From contig NZ_JAGO01000016.1 in NCBI RefSeq assembly GCF_000526695.1, positions 62,001 through 126,000 on the forward strand: a stretch of DNA of 64,000 nt, read 5' to 3'. The DNA is from Carnimonas nigrificans ATCC BAA-78 (lineage in GTDB: Bacteria; Pseudomonadota; Gammaproteobacteria; Pseudomonadales; Halomonadaceae). The notes under the pieces were generated by a model. That model worked only from the letters and a program-made list of their open reading frames with translations, had not been told where the DNA came from and ran no database searches. Positions 35,927 through 45,477 of this stretch are shown one piece after another (within the stretch, counting starts at the first letter, position 1; each line of letters opens with the position of its first letter). The position numbers were made by a program, and so were the translations under genes.

Positions 35927-36064
35927 ATGCCAATGGGCACAATCGTCAAGATTGCCCATTGGCAGGGTTGGGTTGAGGTCAAATCAAAGGCAGGTGCCTG
36001 CGTGCAGGCTTCCCTTTGGCAGACAGTCACTCATAGCACTATTTGCCAGGGCCTCATGCACTGA
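35927..36064 (+). CDS. Possible 45-residue ORF after proP
   Basis: The sequence TAGGAGGGCAATATG joins the proP stop codon to a very strong ribosome site and an ATG. The frame then runs 45 codons (MPMGTIVKIAHWQGW to GLMH). The first 14 codons overlap a 12-bp inverted repeat (TGCCAATGGGCA, 35928-35939 and 35953-35964). No family is recognised; the hairpin may be the real feature. Confidence 0.3.
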   Translation: MPMGTIVKIAHWQGWVEVKSKAGACVQASLWQTVTHSTICQGLMH

Positions 36065-36069
36065 CATGC

Positions 36070-36108
36070 AAAAAGCCTGATGTCGGAGATCCCGACACCA
36101 GGCTTTTT
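36070..36108. terminator. Bidirectional terminator between proP and the 95-residue membrane gene
   Basis: AAAAAGCCTG-GTCGG pairs with CCGAC-CAGGCTTTTT, with A and T runs on both sides. It lies between convergent genes. Confidence 0.88.
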
Positions 36109-36147
36109 CGTTGCTTGAGTAATAGTAACTACTCAGGCATTAACAAC

Positions 36148-36435
36148 TTAGTGGAATCTGCTGATAACTGCTCCCAGCAGCCACTTCACCACGAATGCAA
36201 TCACTGCGATCAGTACCAGCGTAATAATAGTCGAGATCGGATGCAGCACCAGTGTTGCAATCAAGATACCGGCGGCAATCGGCCATATATAACGATCTGT
36301 GGCGGCAGTGGTGTCATCCGGCTTGACCGGCTCGGGAACATACTTCTTCACCTGCTTGCCGAAGGTGCCGTCCCAATTCTTATAGCCAAAACCCGCTACC
36401 ACCAGGAATATTACAATCCAAATCAACGTCCACAT
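36148..36435 (-). CDS. Small two-span membrane protein, function unknown
   Basis: A 95-residue protein. The first span is MWTLIWIVIFLVVAGFGY, a soluble loop follows (KNWDGTFGKQVKKYVPEPVK), and then two hydrophobic segments (IWPIAAGILIATLVL and STIITLVLIAVIAFVV). ATG at 36435 is chosen because GGAGGGAGAG lies seven bases upstream; an earlier in-frame start six codons up would contain that site. The family is not recognised. It is alone, facing proP. Confidence 0.75.
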   Translation of the reverse strand: MWTLIWIVIFLVVAGFGYKNWDGTFGKQVKKYVPEPVKPDDTTAATDRYIWPIAAGILIATLVLHPISTIITLVLIAVIAFVVKWLLGAVISRFH

Positions 36436-36552
36436 TGCAGTCTCTCCCTCCAAGCGTCTACTGTTTACTGTTACTACTTATATCAAAAAGCTTGCCCGTA
36501 TCATGCGCTACCCGGGCATGGCGTCGCAACTCTCCCTGCTCCCAGTTAGCCG

Positions 36553-37191
36553 TTAGCGCCCTTCTCCCACGAAGGGGTTAGTGCGCCGCTCCTCGCCAAG
36601 TGTAGAGAGCGGACCATGGCCTGGAATAAAACGATAATCATCGCCCAGCGGCCACAGTTTGCTACGAATTGACTGTATCAGGGTGGGCATGTCGCCGCCC
36701 GGCAGGTCGGTACGCCCGATGGAGCCTTTAAACAGCACATCGCCCATTTGAATCAGCTTGTGCGCATGATTAACAAACACGACATGACCGGGCGCATGGC
36801 CGGGGCAGTGCAGTACATCCAGGCGCTGATTGCCAAAGGTGATGACATCCCCTTCTTCAAGCCATGTACTGGGCACAAACGCCTCGGGCGGCTCAAAACC
36901 ATAAGCGCGGGCAAATTCGGGGGCGGCTTCAATCAAAAACAGATCATCACGATGCGGGCCAACAATATCAACGTCCAGATAGCGCTGCATGTCTGCCACT
37001 GCCCCGATGTGATCAAGATGCCCATGGGTCAGCAAAATCTTCTCGATGCTCACGTCGGCGGCATCACAGGCCGCCTTTAAGCGCTCAGGCTCACCGCCCG
37101 GATCGACCAGTACCGCACAGCGGGTGTCAGGACACACCAAAAGCGTACAGTTCTGGGCAAAGGGAGTAACGGTAATCAGCGAAAAATCCAA
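36553..37191 (-). CDS. Metallo-beta-lactamase fold hydrolase, YcbL/GloB-like
   Basis: A 212-residue binuclear zinc hydrolase. It has THGHLDH near residue 56, a CPGHAPGH histidine, the bridging Asp in GDVLFKGSIGRTDLPGGD and the final GHGPLSTLGEER. The GSIGRTDLPGG block places it in the YcbL/glyoxalase II-like group that hydrolyses thioesters such as S-lactoylglutathione. The start is best set at TTG 37191 (MDFSLITVTPFAQNC), which has GGAGG six bases upstream; the annotated ATG frame begins 12 codons earlier without such a site. Confidence 0.9.
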   Translation of the reverse strand: MDFSLITVTPFAQNCTLLVCPDTRCAVLVDPGGEPERLKAACDAADVSIEKILLTHGHLDHIGAVADMQRYLDVDIVGPHRDDLFLIEAAPEFARAYGFEPPEAFVPSTWLEEGDVITFGNQRLDVLHCPGHAPGHVVFVNHAHKLIQMGDVLFKGSIGRTDLPGGDMPTLIQSIRSKLWPLGDDYRFIPGHGPLSTLGEERRTNPFVGEGR

Positions 37192-37462
37192 ACGAAACCT
37201 CCGCAACAAGGGGCAGGTAGTAATCAATTGCCGTTAATTTTGCCATATCTCGCCACGCCACGTAATTTTTTGCGCTCCCGCCTGCTTCATTTAATCACCG
37301 AAAAAAGAAAAGAATTGGGTGGCGGCCTTGAAAACACCCCCAAGCGCGCCCACCCTACTTCTCAGATGCGCAATAAGGCGCACGCCCACCGCTGATAAAC
37401 ACGTTAACGATGGCGTTTATCCAGGGTGAATTGATCAACTTCAACCAAGCAGGTTATTTACT

Positions 37463-37945
37463 ATGCAGATCGCTCCCAACTCAGTCGTGTCGTTTCACTA
37501 CACCTTGACCAACGACGAAGGTGAAGTGCTCGACAGCTCTGAAGGCCGCGAACCGCTCAGCTATCTCCAAGGCAAAGGCAACATCATTCCTGGCCTTGAG
37601 CGCCAGCTGGAAGGGCGTGAAGCTGGTGACAAACTTCAGGTGCGTGTTGAGCCAGCCGAAGGTTATGGCGAAGTACAGCCACAGCTCGTTCAGGAAGTGC
37701 CGCGCGCTTCTTTCCAGGGCGTTGAAAGCATTGAACCGGGCATGCAGTTCCAGGCGCAGACCCAGGGCGGCCCGCTGCTGGTCACCGTAACCAAGGTAGA
37801 AGGCGATACGGTTACTGTTGATGGCAACCATCCCCTGGCTGGTCAGCCGCTCAACTTTGACGTGGCAGTGGAAACCGTTCGTGAAGCCAGCGATGAAGAA
37901 CTCGAACATGGTCATGTTCACGGCGAAGGCGGCCACGAGCACTAA
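37463..37945 (+). CDS. slyD: FKBP-type peptidyl-prolyl isomerase, SlyD-like
   Basis: A 160-residue cytosolic chaperone and prolyl isomerase. It has an FKBP domain with an inserted-in-flap arrangement (about 1-140) and a short His-rich tail (HGHVHGEGGHEH) that can bind nickel or other metals, although much shorter than in E. coli SlyD. The signature GREPLSYLQGKGNIIPGLE is visible. AGCAGG lies upstream of ATG 37463. It is transcribed alone, with a strong terminator. Confidence 0.93.
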   Translation: MQIAPNSVVSFHYTLTNDEGEVLDSSEGREPLSYLQGKGNIIPGLERQLEGREAGDKLQVRVEPAEGYGEVQPQLVQEVPRASFQGVESIEPGMQFQAQTQGGPLLVTVTKVEGDTVTVDGNHPLAGQPLNFDVAVETVREASDEELEHGHVHGEGGHEH

Positions 37946-37971
37946 TCCAGTGCCGGCATAAACGCCCGATC

Positions 37972-38003
37972 AACGGCGACGCTCCATGCGTCGCCGTTTT
38001 TTT
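37972..38003 (+). terminator. Rho-independent terminator of slyD
   Basis: AACGGCGACGC pairs with GCGTCGCCGTT across a 5-base loop, followed by TTTTTTA. Confidence 0.93.
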
Positions 38004-38112
38004 ATGCCACACGTTTTACTACACGAGCAGGAAGGAGTGCGTGAGGCGCGACACATGCACTGCCATAGCCCTTCTCGGCTGCCCACTGTGATCGCCAACA
38101 CCTTCCCTATAC

Positions 38113-38147
38113 CCCAAACGCAAACACCCACCCTCAAGGGGTGGGTG
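38113..38147 (-). terminator. Probable terminator of the NlpC/P60 gene
   Basis: CACCCACCC and GGGTGGGTG form a 9-bp stem; on the minus strand TTTGCGTTTGG follows. It lies about 50 bases after the gene's stop. The T run is broken, so termination may be modest. Confidence 0.6.
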
Positions 38148-38197
38148 CTGCCATTCAACAAAGACTACTGCCGCTTGAGTAACGCCCAGCAGGACGT

Positions 38198-38866
38198 TTA
38201 GTAATCCGCCGAATTCATGTAACCACGGCTTTTGCCTTCAGCCGCATGTCCGCCAAGTACAGCGGCCAGCTGCGAGTCATCCAGTGCGCGTCTGGCGGTC
38301 CAGTAATGACGGGACCAATAGACATTATCCAGCCTTGAGATAATCACGCCACGCGAGGTAGAGGCGTGCATAAAGGAGCCATTGCCAACGTAGACACCTA
38401 CATGGCGATCACCACGATAGGGGCGGAAGAAGACCAAATCGCCGGGGCGCAGATTCGATTTCAGTACGCGCCCGCCTTCGAGTACCTGTGATGCCGTGGT
38501 ACGTGGCAAGGCATGAGCAAAACCATCGCGGAAGATATGCTGCATCAACGCCGAACAATCAATGCCACCGTGGTTGACACCACCAAGCCGGTAGCGGGTA
38601 CCCTGCCATTGCGCAAACTGCTCCATCAATACCTTGCGTACCGCTGCCGGTGTAGGGATGGTAGGCTCGGTGTAGTGGGAAAGCCGAGCATTTTGTTGGC
38701 CCTGGCTGAAATTTACAGGCTGATTGGCGGCTGTTTTGGCGACAATCAGGGCAGAACTCGTATCAATGTGGGGTGTATAGGATGCAGTGGTGCGCATGTT
38801 GCTTTGCTGGGAGGCGCATCCCGAGAGCAATAACAGCATGCAGCAGCAGCCTGTCAATCGGCGCAT
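38198..38866 (-). CDS. NlpC/P60 cell-wall hydrolase lipoprotein (MepS/Spr-like)
   Basis: A 222-residue peptidoglycan endopeptidase. It has a lipoprotein signal with lipobox LLSGC (Cys17), an unstructured linker to about residue 75, then the NlpC/P60 domain. The triad is seen as Cys in GGIDCSALM, His in RHVGVYVGN and His in FMHAST. MepS-type enzymes cut cross-bridges to allow wall growth. A C-terminal extension of about 35 residues (ARRALDDSQLAAVLGG to SADY) goes beyond the usual domain. Transcribed alone. Confidence 0.93.
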   Translation of the reverse strand: MRRLTGCCCMLLLLSGCASQQSNMRTTASYTPHIDTSSALIVAKTAANQPVNFSQGQQNARLSHYTEPTIPTPAAVRKVLMEQFAQWQGTRYRLGGVNHGGIDCSALMQHIFRDGFAHALPRTTASQVLEGGRVLKSNLRPGDLVFFRPYRGDRHVGVYVGNGSFMHASTSRGVIISRLDNVYWSRHYWTARRALDDSQLAAVLGGHAAEGKSRGYMNSADY

Positions 38867-39104
38867 TGGGCGATTCCTGGATTCTTATAGCGGGCTTATT
38901 TAGTGTCGATATGGCGAGGTATGTACGCTTTAACAAGACGGTGGGCACCTGACCTACGGGGAATATTACCCATTGACGCCATGTGGTCAAACTGAATACC
39001 GACCTGGAGCGAAAGTTTCCCCATTTTACACGATGTTTGCATTATTTATTTCTTAATACGGGAAATGACACCACCTCAATTCTTCCTCTCTCAGCGCGAT
39101 CAAC

Positions 39105-41387
39105 TCAGTGAAGCGTATAGTGATCAGCGCTGAGCACATCAATATGCCGCGACGGCCACCCTTGATCGGGCTGGCCTGGAAACGTCAGACAGCTCCAGCA
39201 ACCGAACCAGGGTGACACGCCGGTCAGCCAGGCGATCAGCGCTTGTCTCAGCTCTGAGATAACGCCCTGCTGTTCGGCCTCCTCGGGCATAAAAAAACCG
39301 GCCCCCGCCAGCAAACCGCTCGCATAATCCTGCCAGCCGCTGTAATGGGTTGCCGCAAGTGTTTCAGCCAGGGCCAGATAAGAGGAAAGCTGGTCACGGT
39401 CAAGCCAGCCCACGCTCACTCCCGCGCAGGCCAAATCGACCAGTTGAGCAATATCCCAGGCGGCCAGGTCATGATCGTTGCACCCTTCACTGTTCAGCTT
39501 CACCCGCCGCAGGCGCTCCAGATGTACCTGCTCGTTTTCACTGCGCGCAGCACTTTCCAGAATCGCGATTTCACCCTCAAGACGCGCATGGTTAAGCGTA
39601 TAGGGCGCGTAATTGATCTGATATTCCTGCCGGTCGCCTGACGCTGCCAGAAAATCCAGAAAAGCCGTCAGTCCTGCGGCGCTGGCAAGACCATAATGGC
39701 TGTCGAGCCAGTCGATCAATGTCGCTGTCGCAGCATGACCGGCTCTTACAGGGAGTGACCACTGCACCGCATTCAGCGGGCCGATCAGCGCCAGCGCGGT
39801 AAATTCGCGCAGTGAAGGGCGTTCACCAGGCTCCTGAAAGGCACCCCGCCCCCGCCAGGGCACCCACTTCAGCACTGAACCGGGGTCTGCCAGATGCCAC
39901 TCAAGTTCGGCCACCAGCGAGGCTTGCACGGGGCTAGCAAGAGCGGTCTCCCATGCCCGCCATGCTTCAATAAGCGGCTGCGGCGACCCATAGAAGCAGC
40001 ACAGCGTTGCACAGAGAGACTTCGCCAACGAGAGAAAACGAGCGCCGTCGATGACGTCAGCATCTACCGCCATCACCAAATGGAAGGCGTACTTTTCAGC
40101 CATGTGAATGGTCGCCGAATAGGGCGCGCCGAAGGCAAGCCGCGCTCGCTCAGCAAGCTCTTCAGGTACAGCACTGCCAATGGCGGTATCCCCCGAGGGC
40201 AGCACACCGCGCGCTGCATCCGCCGCACATTGGTTGAGGCAGTGCACCAAGGCTGGCTGCCAGCAGCGCATCAGCGCTTGGTCGTCATCGCCCGGCGCCC
40301 ATTCGAGCACATCGGCAAGATAACCCCGCGCTTCTTCAACACGTTCGCTCGCACGCTCCATATCTCCGGCGCAGCGCGCTACCAGCGCAGGATCACGTAT
40401 GGCCGCCAGTGCCATCGCGAAGTGCCACGGCTGGCAGCGCCATTGCAGCATAAAGTCATGCGCGGCCTGACGTTCGCTATCACCGATCAACGTCGTCAGC
40501 GGCCTTTTCCAAGGGCTTAACCGCGCCGTTAGCAGCAGGTTCCAGCGTTCACGCTCGGCTTCATCGGGCGGGCCGGAAAGCAGCCACCGGCCACGCTGGC
40601 AGGCAGCGGCAAGCTCGCCCCAATTGGCATAGCGCTGCTGCATCAAATGCACCGCATGCACGGTAAAACCGCGCCCTTCCTCCTCACTCAACCAGCCACA
40701 CCGCACGCCCTGACAGGCCAGCTCCACCAGCCGCAGCCAGTCCCAGGCGGCCCACTCCAGCGGTTGCTGCTGCTCGACCCACTCAATCAGCAGCGCAGTT
40801 CGGTGAGGCTCAGTGGGATCAGCCGCCCTTCCCTTGGCCTGCTCTTCTGCCAGACGTCGTGCGCGCCACGCCAGACGCTCCTCGGAGGTAAGCTGCGTCA
40901 GGTCGTGGGCGTCCATGTCCCAACTATAGCGATCGCCTTGCGCCGATAGCCAGAGCAGCGTTTTGACAAGGGCATCGCGATCTCTTACATCCCACTGGCT
41001 AGCTAGCTGCTGGCAGATACAAGCGCGCCGTGTTTCCGACTCGGCAGACAGCGTGAGCAGCGGTGCAACGCCTGCGCGCAGCCGCCACGGTAACAGAGCC
41101 TTGCCACCCCACAGCACTTCATGGGGCACCTGCTCACCAGACGCCGCACGACGCCAGCGTTCCACATCATCCGTAGAAAGCTGCCCATGGCGCAGCGCGG
41201 TGTCCAGCACTTGATCAAGGTGATGCAAAGCGTGCCGAGCCTGAGCACCGACGCTGCCCAGACTCACTTCGGATAGGGCCAGCAACCGCCAGACCAGTGC
41301 GTCAGGCTCTACTCTTTGTTCCCCTTGGGCAGAGGCATCGGTGGCTTCCGCCCACACTCCCTCATCATCGGGGATAGCATCAGCCAC
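39105..41387 (-). CDS. Tandem DUF1266 protein, 760 residues
   Basis: Contains two copies of the DUF1266 unit. In the first (about 108-275) the block AAWDWLRLVELACQGVRCGWL is followed by a helix ending in YANWGELAAACQRG. In the second (about 540-705) LAAWDIAQLVDLACAGVSVGWL is followed by YSGWQDYASGLLAG. Most DUF1266 proteins (such as YbeR or YbeU) have one copy and are far shorter. The family function is unknown. The initiator is GTG at 41387 after GAGAGGG. It is the second gene after the acyltransferase, only 27 bases behind it. It is cytosolic and rich in Trp and Arg, with no signal peptide. Confidence 0.85.
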   Translation of the reverse strand: MADAIPDDEGVWAEATDASAQGEQRVEPDALVWRLLALSEVSLGSVGAQARHALHHLDQVLDTALRHGQLSTDDVERWRRAASGEQVPHEVLWGGKALLPWRLRAGVAPLLTLSAESETRRACICQQLASQWDVRDRDALVKTLLWLSAQGDRYSWDMDAHDLTQLTSEERLAWRARRLAEEQAKGRAADPTEPHRTALLIEWVEQQQPLEWAAWDWLRLVELACQGVRCGWLSEEEGRGFTVHAVHLMQQRYANWGELAAACQRGRWLLSGPPDEAERERWNLLLTARLSPWKRPLTTLIGDSERQAAHDFMLQWRCQPWHFAMALAAIRDPALVARCAGDMERASERVEEARGYLADVLEWAPGDDDQALMRCWQPALVHCLNQCAADAARGVLPSGDTAIGSAVPEELAERARLAFGAPYSATIHMAEKYAFHLVMAVDADVIDGARFLSLAKSLCATLCCFYGSPQPLIEAWRAWETALASPVQASLVAELEWHLADPGSVLKWVPWRGRGAFQEPGERPSLREFTALALIGPLNAVQWSLPVRAGHAATATLIDWLDSHYGLASAAGLTAFLDFLAASGDRQEYQINYAPYTLNHARLEGEIAILESAARSENEQVHLERLRRVKLNSEGCNDHDLAAWDIAQLVDLACAGVSVGWLDRDQLSSYLALAETLAATHYSGWQDYASGLLAGAGFFMPEEAEQQGVISELRQALIAWLTGVSPWFGCWSCLTFPGQPDQGWPSRHIDVLSADHYTLH

Positions 41388-41414
41388 GCTCGCGCCCTCT
41401 CCATGCCGTCACCA

Positions 41415-42761
41415 TTATTTCGCTGCTGCCTTGTTATTGGCCGCCACCGACGCAGGAGTGAGATGGGCGATAAGAAAACGCCTTACCCTAACCACAAACT
41501 GCTGCTGGAACAGTACGCAAAACAGTACGGTCAGGAGCAGGAACAACGGGTAGAAATAGATGGTAGGCTGCTGCGCCGCGTCAAAGCAGGCACGCCACTC
41601 CCCTGCCATGCACAGCTCTGGCTGGCCCGACAGCACCCCTTCAATACGAGAGAAAATCAGGTAGAGCGGCACATGAAGAGCGAACATGGGCAGCGACGCA
41701 CCTCCCAGATAAGCCGCAATCTTGCGCCATTTCGGTGAGGGGTCGTAAGGCACAATGGCGCACAGGAACAGCAGCGCCAGTTCGGCAGGCATCAGCAGTC
41801 CATCATGCAACAGGTAGTACCACACCCCATGAAATCCGAACGACATCAGGTACTCCGCCATCGCCAGTTCGGCCACCACCAGCGCAATCAATGACAGCAC
41901 CAGTTTGGCCGTCGGCTTGCCGCCCGCCACCGCCCAGCGGTGATAAACACCGCACAGCACGATACCGGCCATGAACTCAGGCAGACGCACAATAGGATTG
42001 CGGTGCAGGATGCCCGTTTCCGGCGCGCCATGCTGGGTAAACAGCACAATCAGCACCACCGGTATCAGATAGCAGACATTAATGGCAATCAGCGTCAGCA
42101 GCGGTGCCTTTACCGAGCGCAGCGCCGGCGCAATAAAGGGAAACAGCAGATAGAAAAAGAACAGTGCCGATATCGACCAGGAAGGCGCATTAAACGTCAG
42201 GTAATAAGGGTTCCACGCATGGGTTAGCGTCAAATTGGTGAAGGTCGCCCAGGCAAGCTGAGTATTATTCATCCACATGCGTAGCTGTTCGGCGGGCGTA
42301 TCGTTATTGGAGTCGATAATCACATAACGAATGGAGGTAGTGTGCACATCCTCGGGGAATATCGTCAGCGCTTGCAGAATCAGAATGACTGCTATCGTAA
42401 TGATGATGGCGCCAATATGAATGGGATACAGATTCGCGAAGCGCTTGATCAGAAAACTCAGCTTCGATTCACGCAGACGGAAGGAGTGATTGGGCGCCGG
42501 GTCCAGATAGACGTGGGCCAGCAAAAAGCCGGACAGAATAAAAAAGGTGCTGGTCGAGAAGAAACCGATATTGGACACATACTCGGCCCACGGCACGCTA
42601 TCCTTGTAGTGATGCAGCGTATGGAAGATAACGATATAAAGGCCAAGCAGAAAGCGCAGCCATTCAAGAGAAACAAAGCGCGGCTTGCCAACGGAAACAC
42701 CGTGTCCATTGGAGGCACCGGCCTGAGAGACTGTTTCCTGGTTATGGGCGTTTGTCGCCAT
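41415..42761 (-). CDS. Acyltransferase-3 family membrane O-acyltransferase
   Basis: A 448-residue inner-membrane enzyme with about ten spans, related to the OafA/OatA O-acetyltransferases that modify surface sugars. The family start SLEWLRFLLGLYIVIFHTLHHY is present with its catalytic histidine, and the later PEFMAGIVLCGVYHRW block. A 25-residue polar N-terminus precedes it and a basic tail ends it. It is directly upstream of the DUF1266 gene and probably co-transcribed. The acceptor molecule is unknown. Confidence 0.9.
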   Translation of the reverse strand: MATNAHNQETVSQAGASNGHGVSVGKPRFVSLEWLRFLLGLYIVIFHTLHHYKDSVPWAEYVSNIGFFSTSTFFILSGFLLAHVYLDPAPNHSFRLRESKLSFLIKRFANLYPIHIGAIIITIAVILILQALTIFPEDVHTTSIRYVIIDSNNDTPAEQLRMWMNNTQLAWATFTNLTLTHAWNPYYLTFNAPSWSISALFFFYLLFPFIAPALRSVKAPLLTLIAINVCYLIPVVLIVLFTQHGAPETGILHRNPIVRLPEFMAGIVLCGVYHRWAVAGGKPTAKLVLSLIALVVAELAMAEYLMSFGFHGVWYYLLHDGLLMPAELALLFLCAIVPYDPSPKWRKIAAYLGGASLPMFALHVPLYLIFSRIEGVLSGQPELCMAGEWRACFDAAQQPTIYFYPLFLLLTVLFCVLFQQQFVVRVRRFLIAHLTPASVAANNKAAAK

Positions 42762-43578
42762 TCAACACTCCGATGTCAGCGCTATATTATTGCCAGGCCA
42801 AGTATCGACACTGGAAGTCAGCCCGAAGCCGTCGCCGACTATTATTTAAGAATAATTTAATAATTAAGGCATGGAGCGATACAGATCGCTCATCATTAAC
42901 CCGTATGCCCTTTTATTTCCCCAGCACCTGCGCAGCGCAAACCCCGCTGCCGGGCACACTGGTAACATTAGCGCCACCTTACCTCATGGGTTTGGCAAAC
43001 GCCGAGCCTTGCATCCATCGGCACACCCATCCAAATTCGAGACACACGTATGCTGCGCGAGCAATATCCGGGCAAACGTATGGGAGTCGAGTATAGAAGC
43101 AGGTTGAGCAGCCAGTGCCGCCGATGATTTTCAGGCACAAGTATAGAGCGATAGCGACAGTATAAGCCCCCACCATAATAAGCAAGTCGAAATGGTAACC
43201 ATCGGTTACTTCTGTAATTCTGTATGTTCAAGGCTGCCAATACCGCACGCTGGCAAGACTGAAGCGCTATTTGGCGTTGCGGTGTGTAAACTTGCGCCCC
43301 AGGGCCGTTGCAGCCGCAGCGCATTAAACACCCCACAAAGTGTAGATCAGCACGCCCTTTCCCCTATGCACCTTCCCTATCGCCACCAGTGGCTAAACCT
43401 GCACCGTTGAGGCTACAAGAGCAGACAACACATTCACGAAGCGCTCCACTTTGCCTGACATTCTCGCCAGAAGCAGTTCAGCAGCGACGCCTCATGGAAT
43501 TGGGAACGTGCGGCGGTGTAGCGTTTGCAATCGCTATCGGGCACATCCTGAAGCTGCCATATCGAACCTGCCGTACTG
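42762..43578. other. Large non-coding gap, about 800 bases
   Basis: No convincing gene. Frames such as 42979-43185 on the minus strand contain one hydrophobic stretch (ALYLCLKIIGG) but no good ribosome site and no family match. The left end (ATTATTTAAGAATAATTTAA near 42840) is AT-rich and likely promoter DNA for the acyltransferase. I found no tRNA, hairpin cluster or repeat. Confidence 0.45.
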
Positions 43579-43617
43579 AATATAAACCAGCGGAAGCGCT
43601 TAACGCTCCCGCTGGTT
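43579..43617 (-). terminator. Terminator of the GlsB-like gene
   Basis: AACCAGCGGAAGCG pairs with CGCTCCCGCTGGTT (one mismatch); on the minus strand it runs into TTTATATT, about 35 bases after the stop codon. Confidence 0.7.
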
Positions 43618-43652
43618 CAAATGGCTGAGGTTGACGGTGCTCAATAAAGGGA

Positions 43653-43904
43653 TCAGGCAAATTTCTCGCGGAAGAAGGCGACACACCACAGCATGATCAC
43701 GGCCCCAATGATGGCCGTCACCAACGAGCCGATAAAACCGCCATTATTGCTCAGCCCCACCAGCCCCAATAAAGGCCCACCGATGGCTCCGCCCGCAACC
43801 CCCAGCGCCAGATTACCCAGCAGACCGAAGCTATCACCGCGAATCAGCTTGCCGGCAATCCAGCCCGCCAAACCGCCGATCACAACCCACAGTAATATTT
43901 GCAT
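43653..43904 (-). CDS. GlsB/YeaQ/YmgE family stress membrane protein
   Basis: An 83-residue protein of three hydrophobic segments with glycine-rich turns (GGLAGWIAGKLIRGDSFGL at the start, GGAIGGPLLGLVG in the middle). This small membrane protein family is widespread and induced by envelope or osmotic stress; its activity is unknown. Transcribed alone with a terminator. Confidence 0.93.
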   Translation of the reverse strand: MQILLWVVIGGLAGWIAGKLIRGDSFGLLGNLALGVAGGAIGGPLLGLVGLSNNGGFIGSLVTAIIGAVIMLWCVAFFREKFA

Positions 43905-44244
43905 GGCGTTTCTCCCAAGCGGCGCCCATCAAGAAGATCCCTGGAGATCCATCGGGTGCTGATAGAGCTTTTATATCTAGTGTTCACTCATAATAGGTAC
44001 GAACGCGTTGATTTCAAGACTCCACGCTCTGGTCATGTGGGTGTAGACTTTGGCCCGCTTCCCTTCACAAGCAGGTTGTGACAGGGTGTGCAGCGTCATG
44101 CTAACGCCGTGGCTTGCGCTGCTTTTGCAGCCGAAGCCTTTGAAAGGCGCTGTTTTTTCTGTGAAGCCTGCCGGTCAAGCGCGTTGAAAACGCCTGTGCA
44201 ACGCTTCCTAACCACGATTTGATCCGTAGCGAGTTGGACATCCC
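43905..44244. other. Divergent intergenic region, no gene
   Basis: 340 bases between the GlsB-like gene and coaA. GAAGCCTTTGAAAGGC near 44133 is a weak inverted repeat. No other feature is seen. Confidence 0.45.
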
Positions 44245-45189
44245 ATGCAGTCCTTTGCCACTTCCCACAGCCCCTTCATGCGTTTTGACCGCGAGCAGTG
44301 GGCAGCGCTGCGTAACGCAGTACCCATGACGCTCAGCGCCGATGAAGTCAAGGCGCTGAAAGGCATTGATGAAGATCTCTCGATTGACGAGGTGGCGCGC
44401 GTTTACCTGCCCCTGACCCGTCTTCTGAATTTGTATGTCAATGCGCATCTACAGCGCGGCAACGTGCTGGATCGCTTTCTGCACACCCACGACAAGCGCC
44501 CGCCTTATGTGATTGGCATTGCCGGAAGCGTGGCGGTTGGCAAAAGCACGACCGCCAGGGTACTGCAAGCGCTGCTGAGCCGCTGGCCCGAGCGCCGTAC
44601 CGTTGAGCTGGTCACCACCGATGGTTTTCTGCGCCCCAATAAAGAGCTGAATGAGCGTGGCCTGATGCAGGAGAAAGGCTTTCCTTCATCCTACAAGACA
44701 CACGAACTGATTGATTTTGTCGCACGTCTGAAAGCGGGCGAGCCGCACATCGAGGTGCCCCTCTACTCGCACCTGGTGTACGACATTATCGACGAGCGGA
44801 AGGTCATCAAGCAGCCTGACATCGTTATTCTGGAAGGGCTTAACGTACTGCAAGGCTCCAACGATTACCCCGAGGATCAGCACCATAACTTCGTGTCGGA
44901 CTACGTGGACTTCTCGATTTACGTGGATGCCCCGCTGGAACGTCTGCGGGAGTGGTACGTGCATCGTTTCATGAAGCTGCGCCAGAGCGTCTTTTCAGAT
45001 CCTGACTCCTACTTCCACAAGTACGCCAAAATGACCGATGAAGAGAGTGTCGCCACCGCGCAGGATATCTGGTATCGCATCAACGAGCGCAACCTGCGGG
45101 AGAATATCCAGCCGACTCGCGAACGGGCCAGTCTGATTCTGACCAAGGGCGAAGGCCATCAGATAGAGCAGATTCTGCTGCGCAAGTAA
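44245..45189 (+). CDS. coaA: Type I pantothenate kinase
   Basis: First step of coenzyme A synthesis, phosphorylating pantothenate with ATP; 314 residues as in E. coli CoaA. The P-loop GSVAVGKS lies at 94-101, then TTDGFLRPN, and the C-terminal region with [20 protein letters not shown] is complete. The ATG at 44245 lacks a strong ribosome site (GCGAGTTGG upstream). A single gene with its own terminator. Many related gammaproteobacteria use the CoaX (type III) enzyme instead, so a CoaA here is worth noting. Confidence 0.96.
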   Translation: MQSFATSHSPFMRFDREQWAALRNAVPMTLSADEVKALKGIDEDLSIDEVARVYLPLTRLLNLYVNAHLQRGNVLDRFLHTHDKRPPYVIGIAGSVAVGKSTTARVLQALLSRWPERRTVELVTTDGFLRPNKELNERGLMQEKGFPSSYKTHELIDFVARLKAGEPHIEVPLYSHLVYDIIDERKVIKQPDIVILEGLNVLQGSNDYPEDQHHNFVSDYVDFSIYVDAPLERLREWYVHRFMKLRQSVFSDPDSYFHKYAKMTDEESVATAQDIWYRINERNLRENIQPTRERASLILTKGEGHQIEQILLRK

Positions 45190-45281
45190 GCCACTCTCAG
45201 GCGTTCCTCTTTCACCGTAATGCACGGCCATGTAACAAGCATAACCATGTAAAACGCAGCCCTGGCTGCGCTCAGATGGCT

Positions 45282-45320
45282 GACGAACCCTGTCTTATTT
45301 GGCGGGGCTCGTCATTTTTA
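45282..45320 (+). terminator. Terminator of coaA
   Basis: GACGAACCC pairs with GGGGCTCGTC (one bulge), followed by ATTTTTAAG. Confidence 0.72.
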
Positions 45321-45477
45321 AGCCTCTGACACGCGCCGTGGTGGGATGTGCGCCTCTCTGGAGCGCTGAACCGCGAAGATCAGACGAGGCATGTGGCAAA
45401 GAAGGTGACGAAGAGAGTGGCAAGGAAAAGCGCCAGCGACGAATGCCCCTGACGATTTTCCTTGCTCATAGCTGCGA

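Noticed and set aside
37972-38147. Two hairpins 120 bases apart read as a repeat pair or CRISPR-like unit
   Set aside because: They differ in sequence and fit as separate terminators of two convergent genes. No repeated spacer-unit array occurs anywhere in the window.
42979-43336. Overlapping minus-strand ORFs in the 800-base gap
   Set aside because: They overlap in different frames, lack ribosome sites and show no family match.
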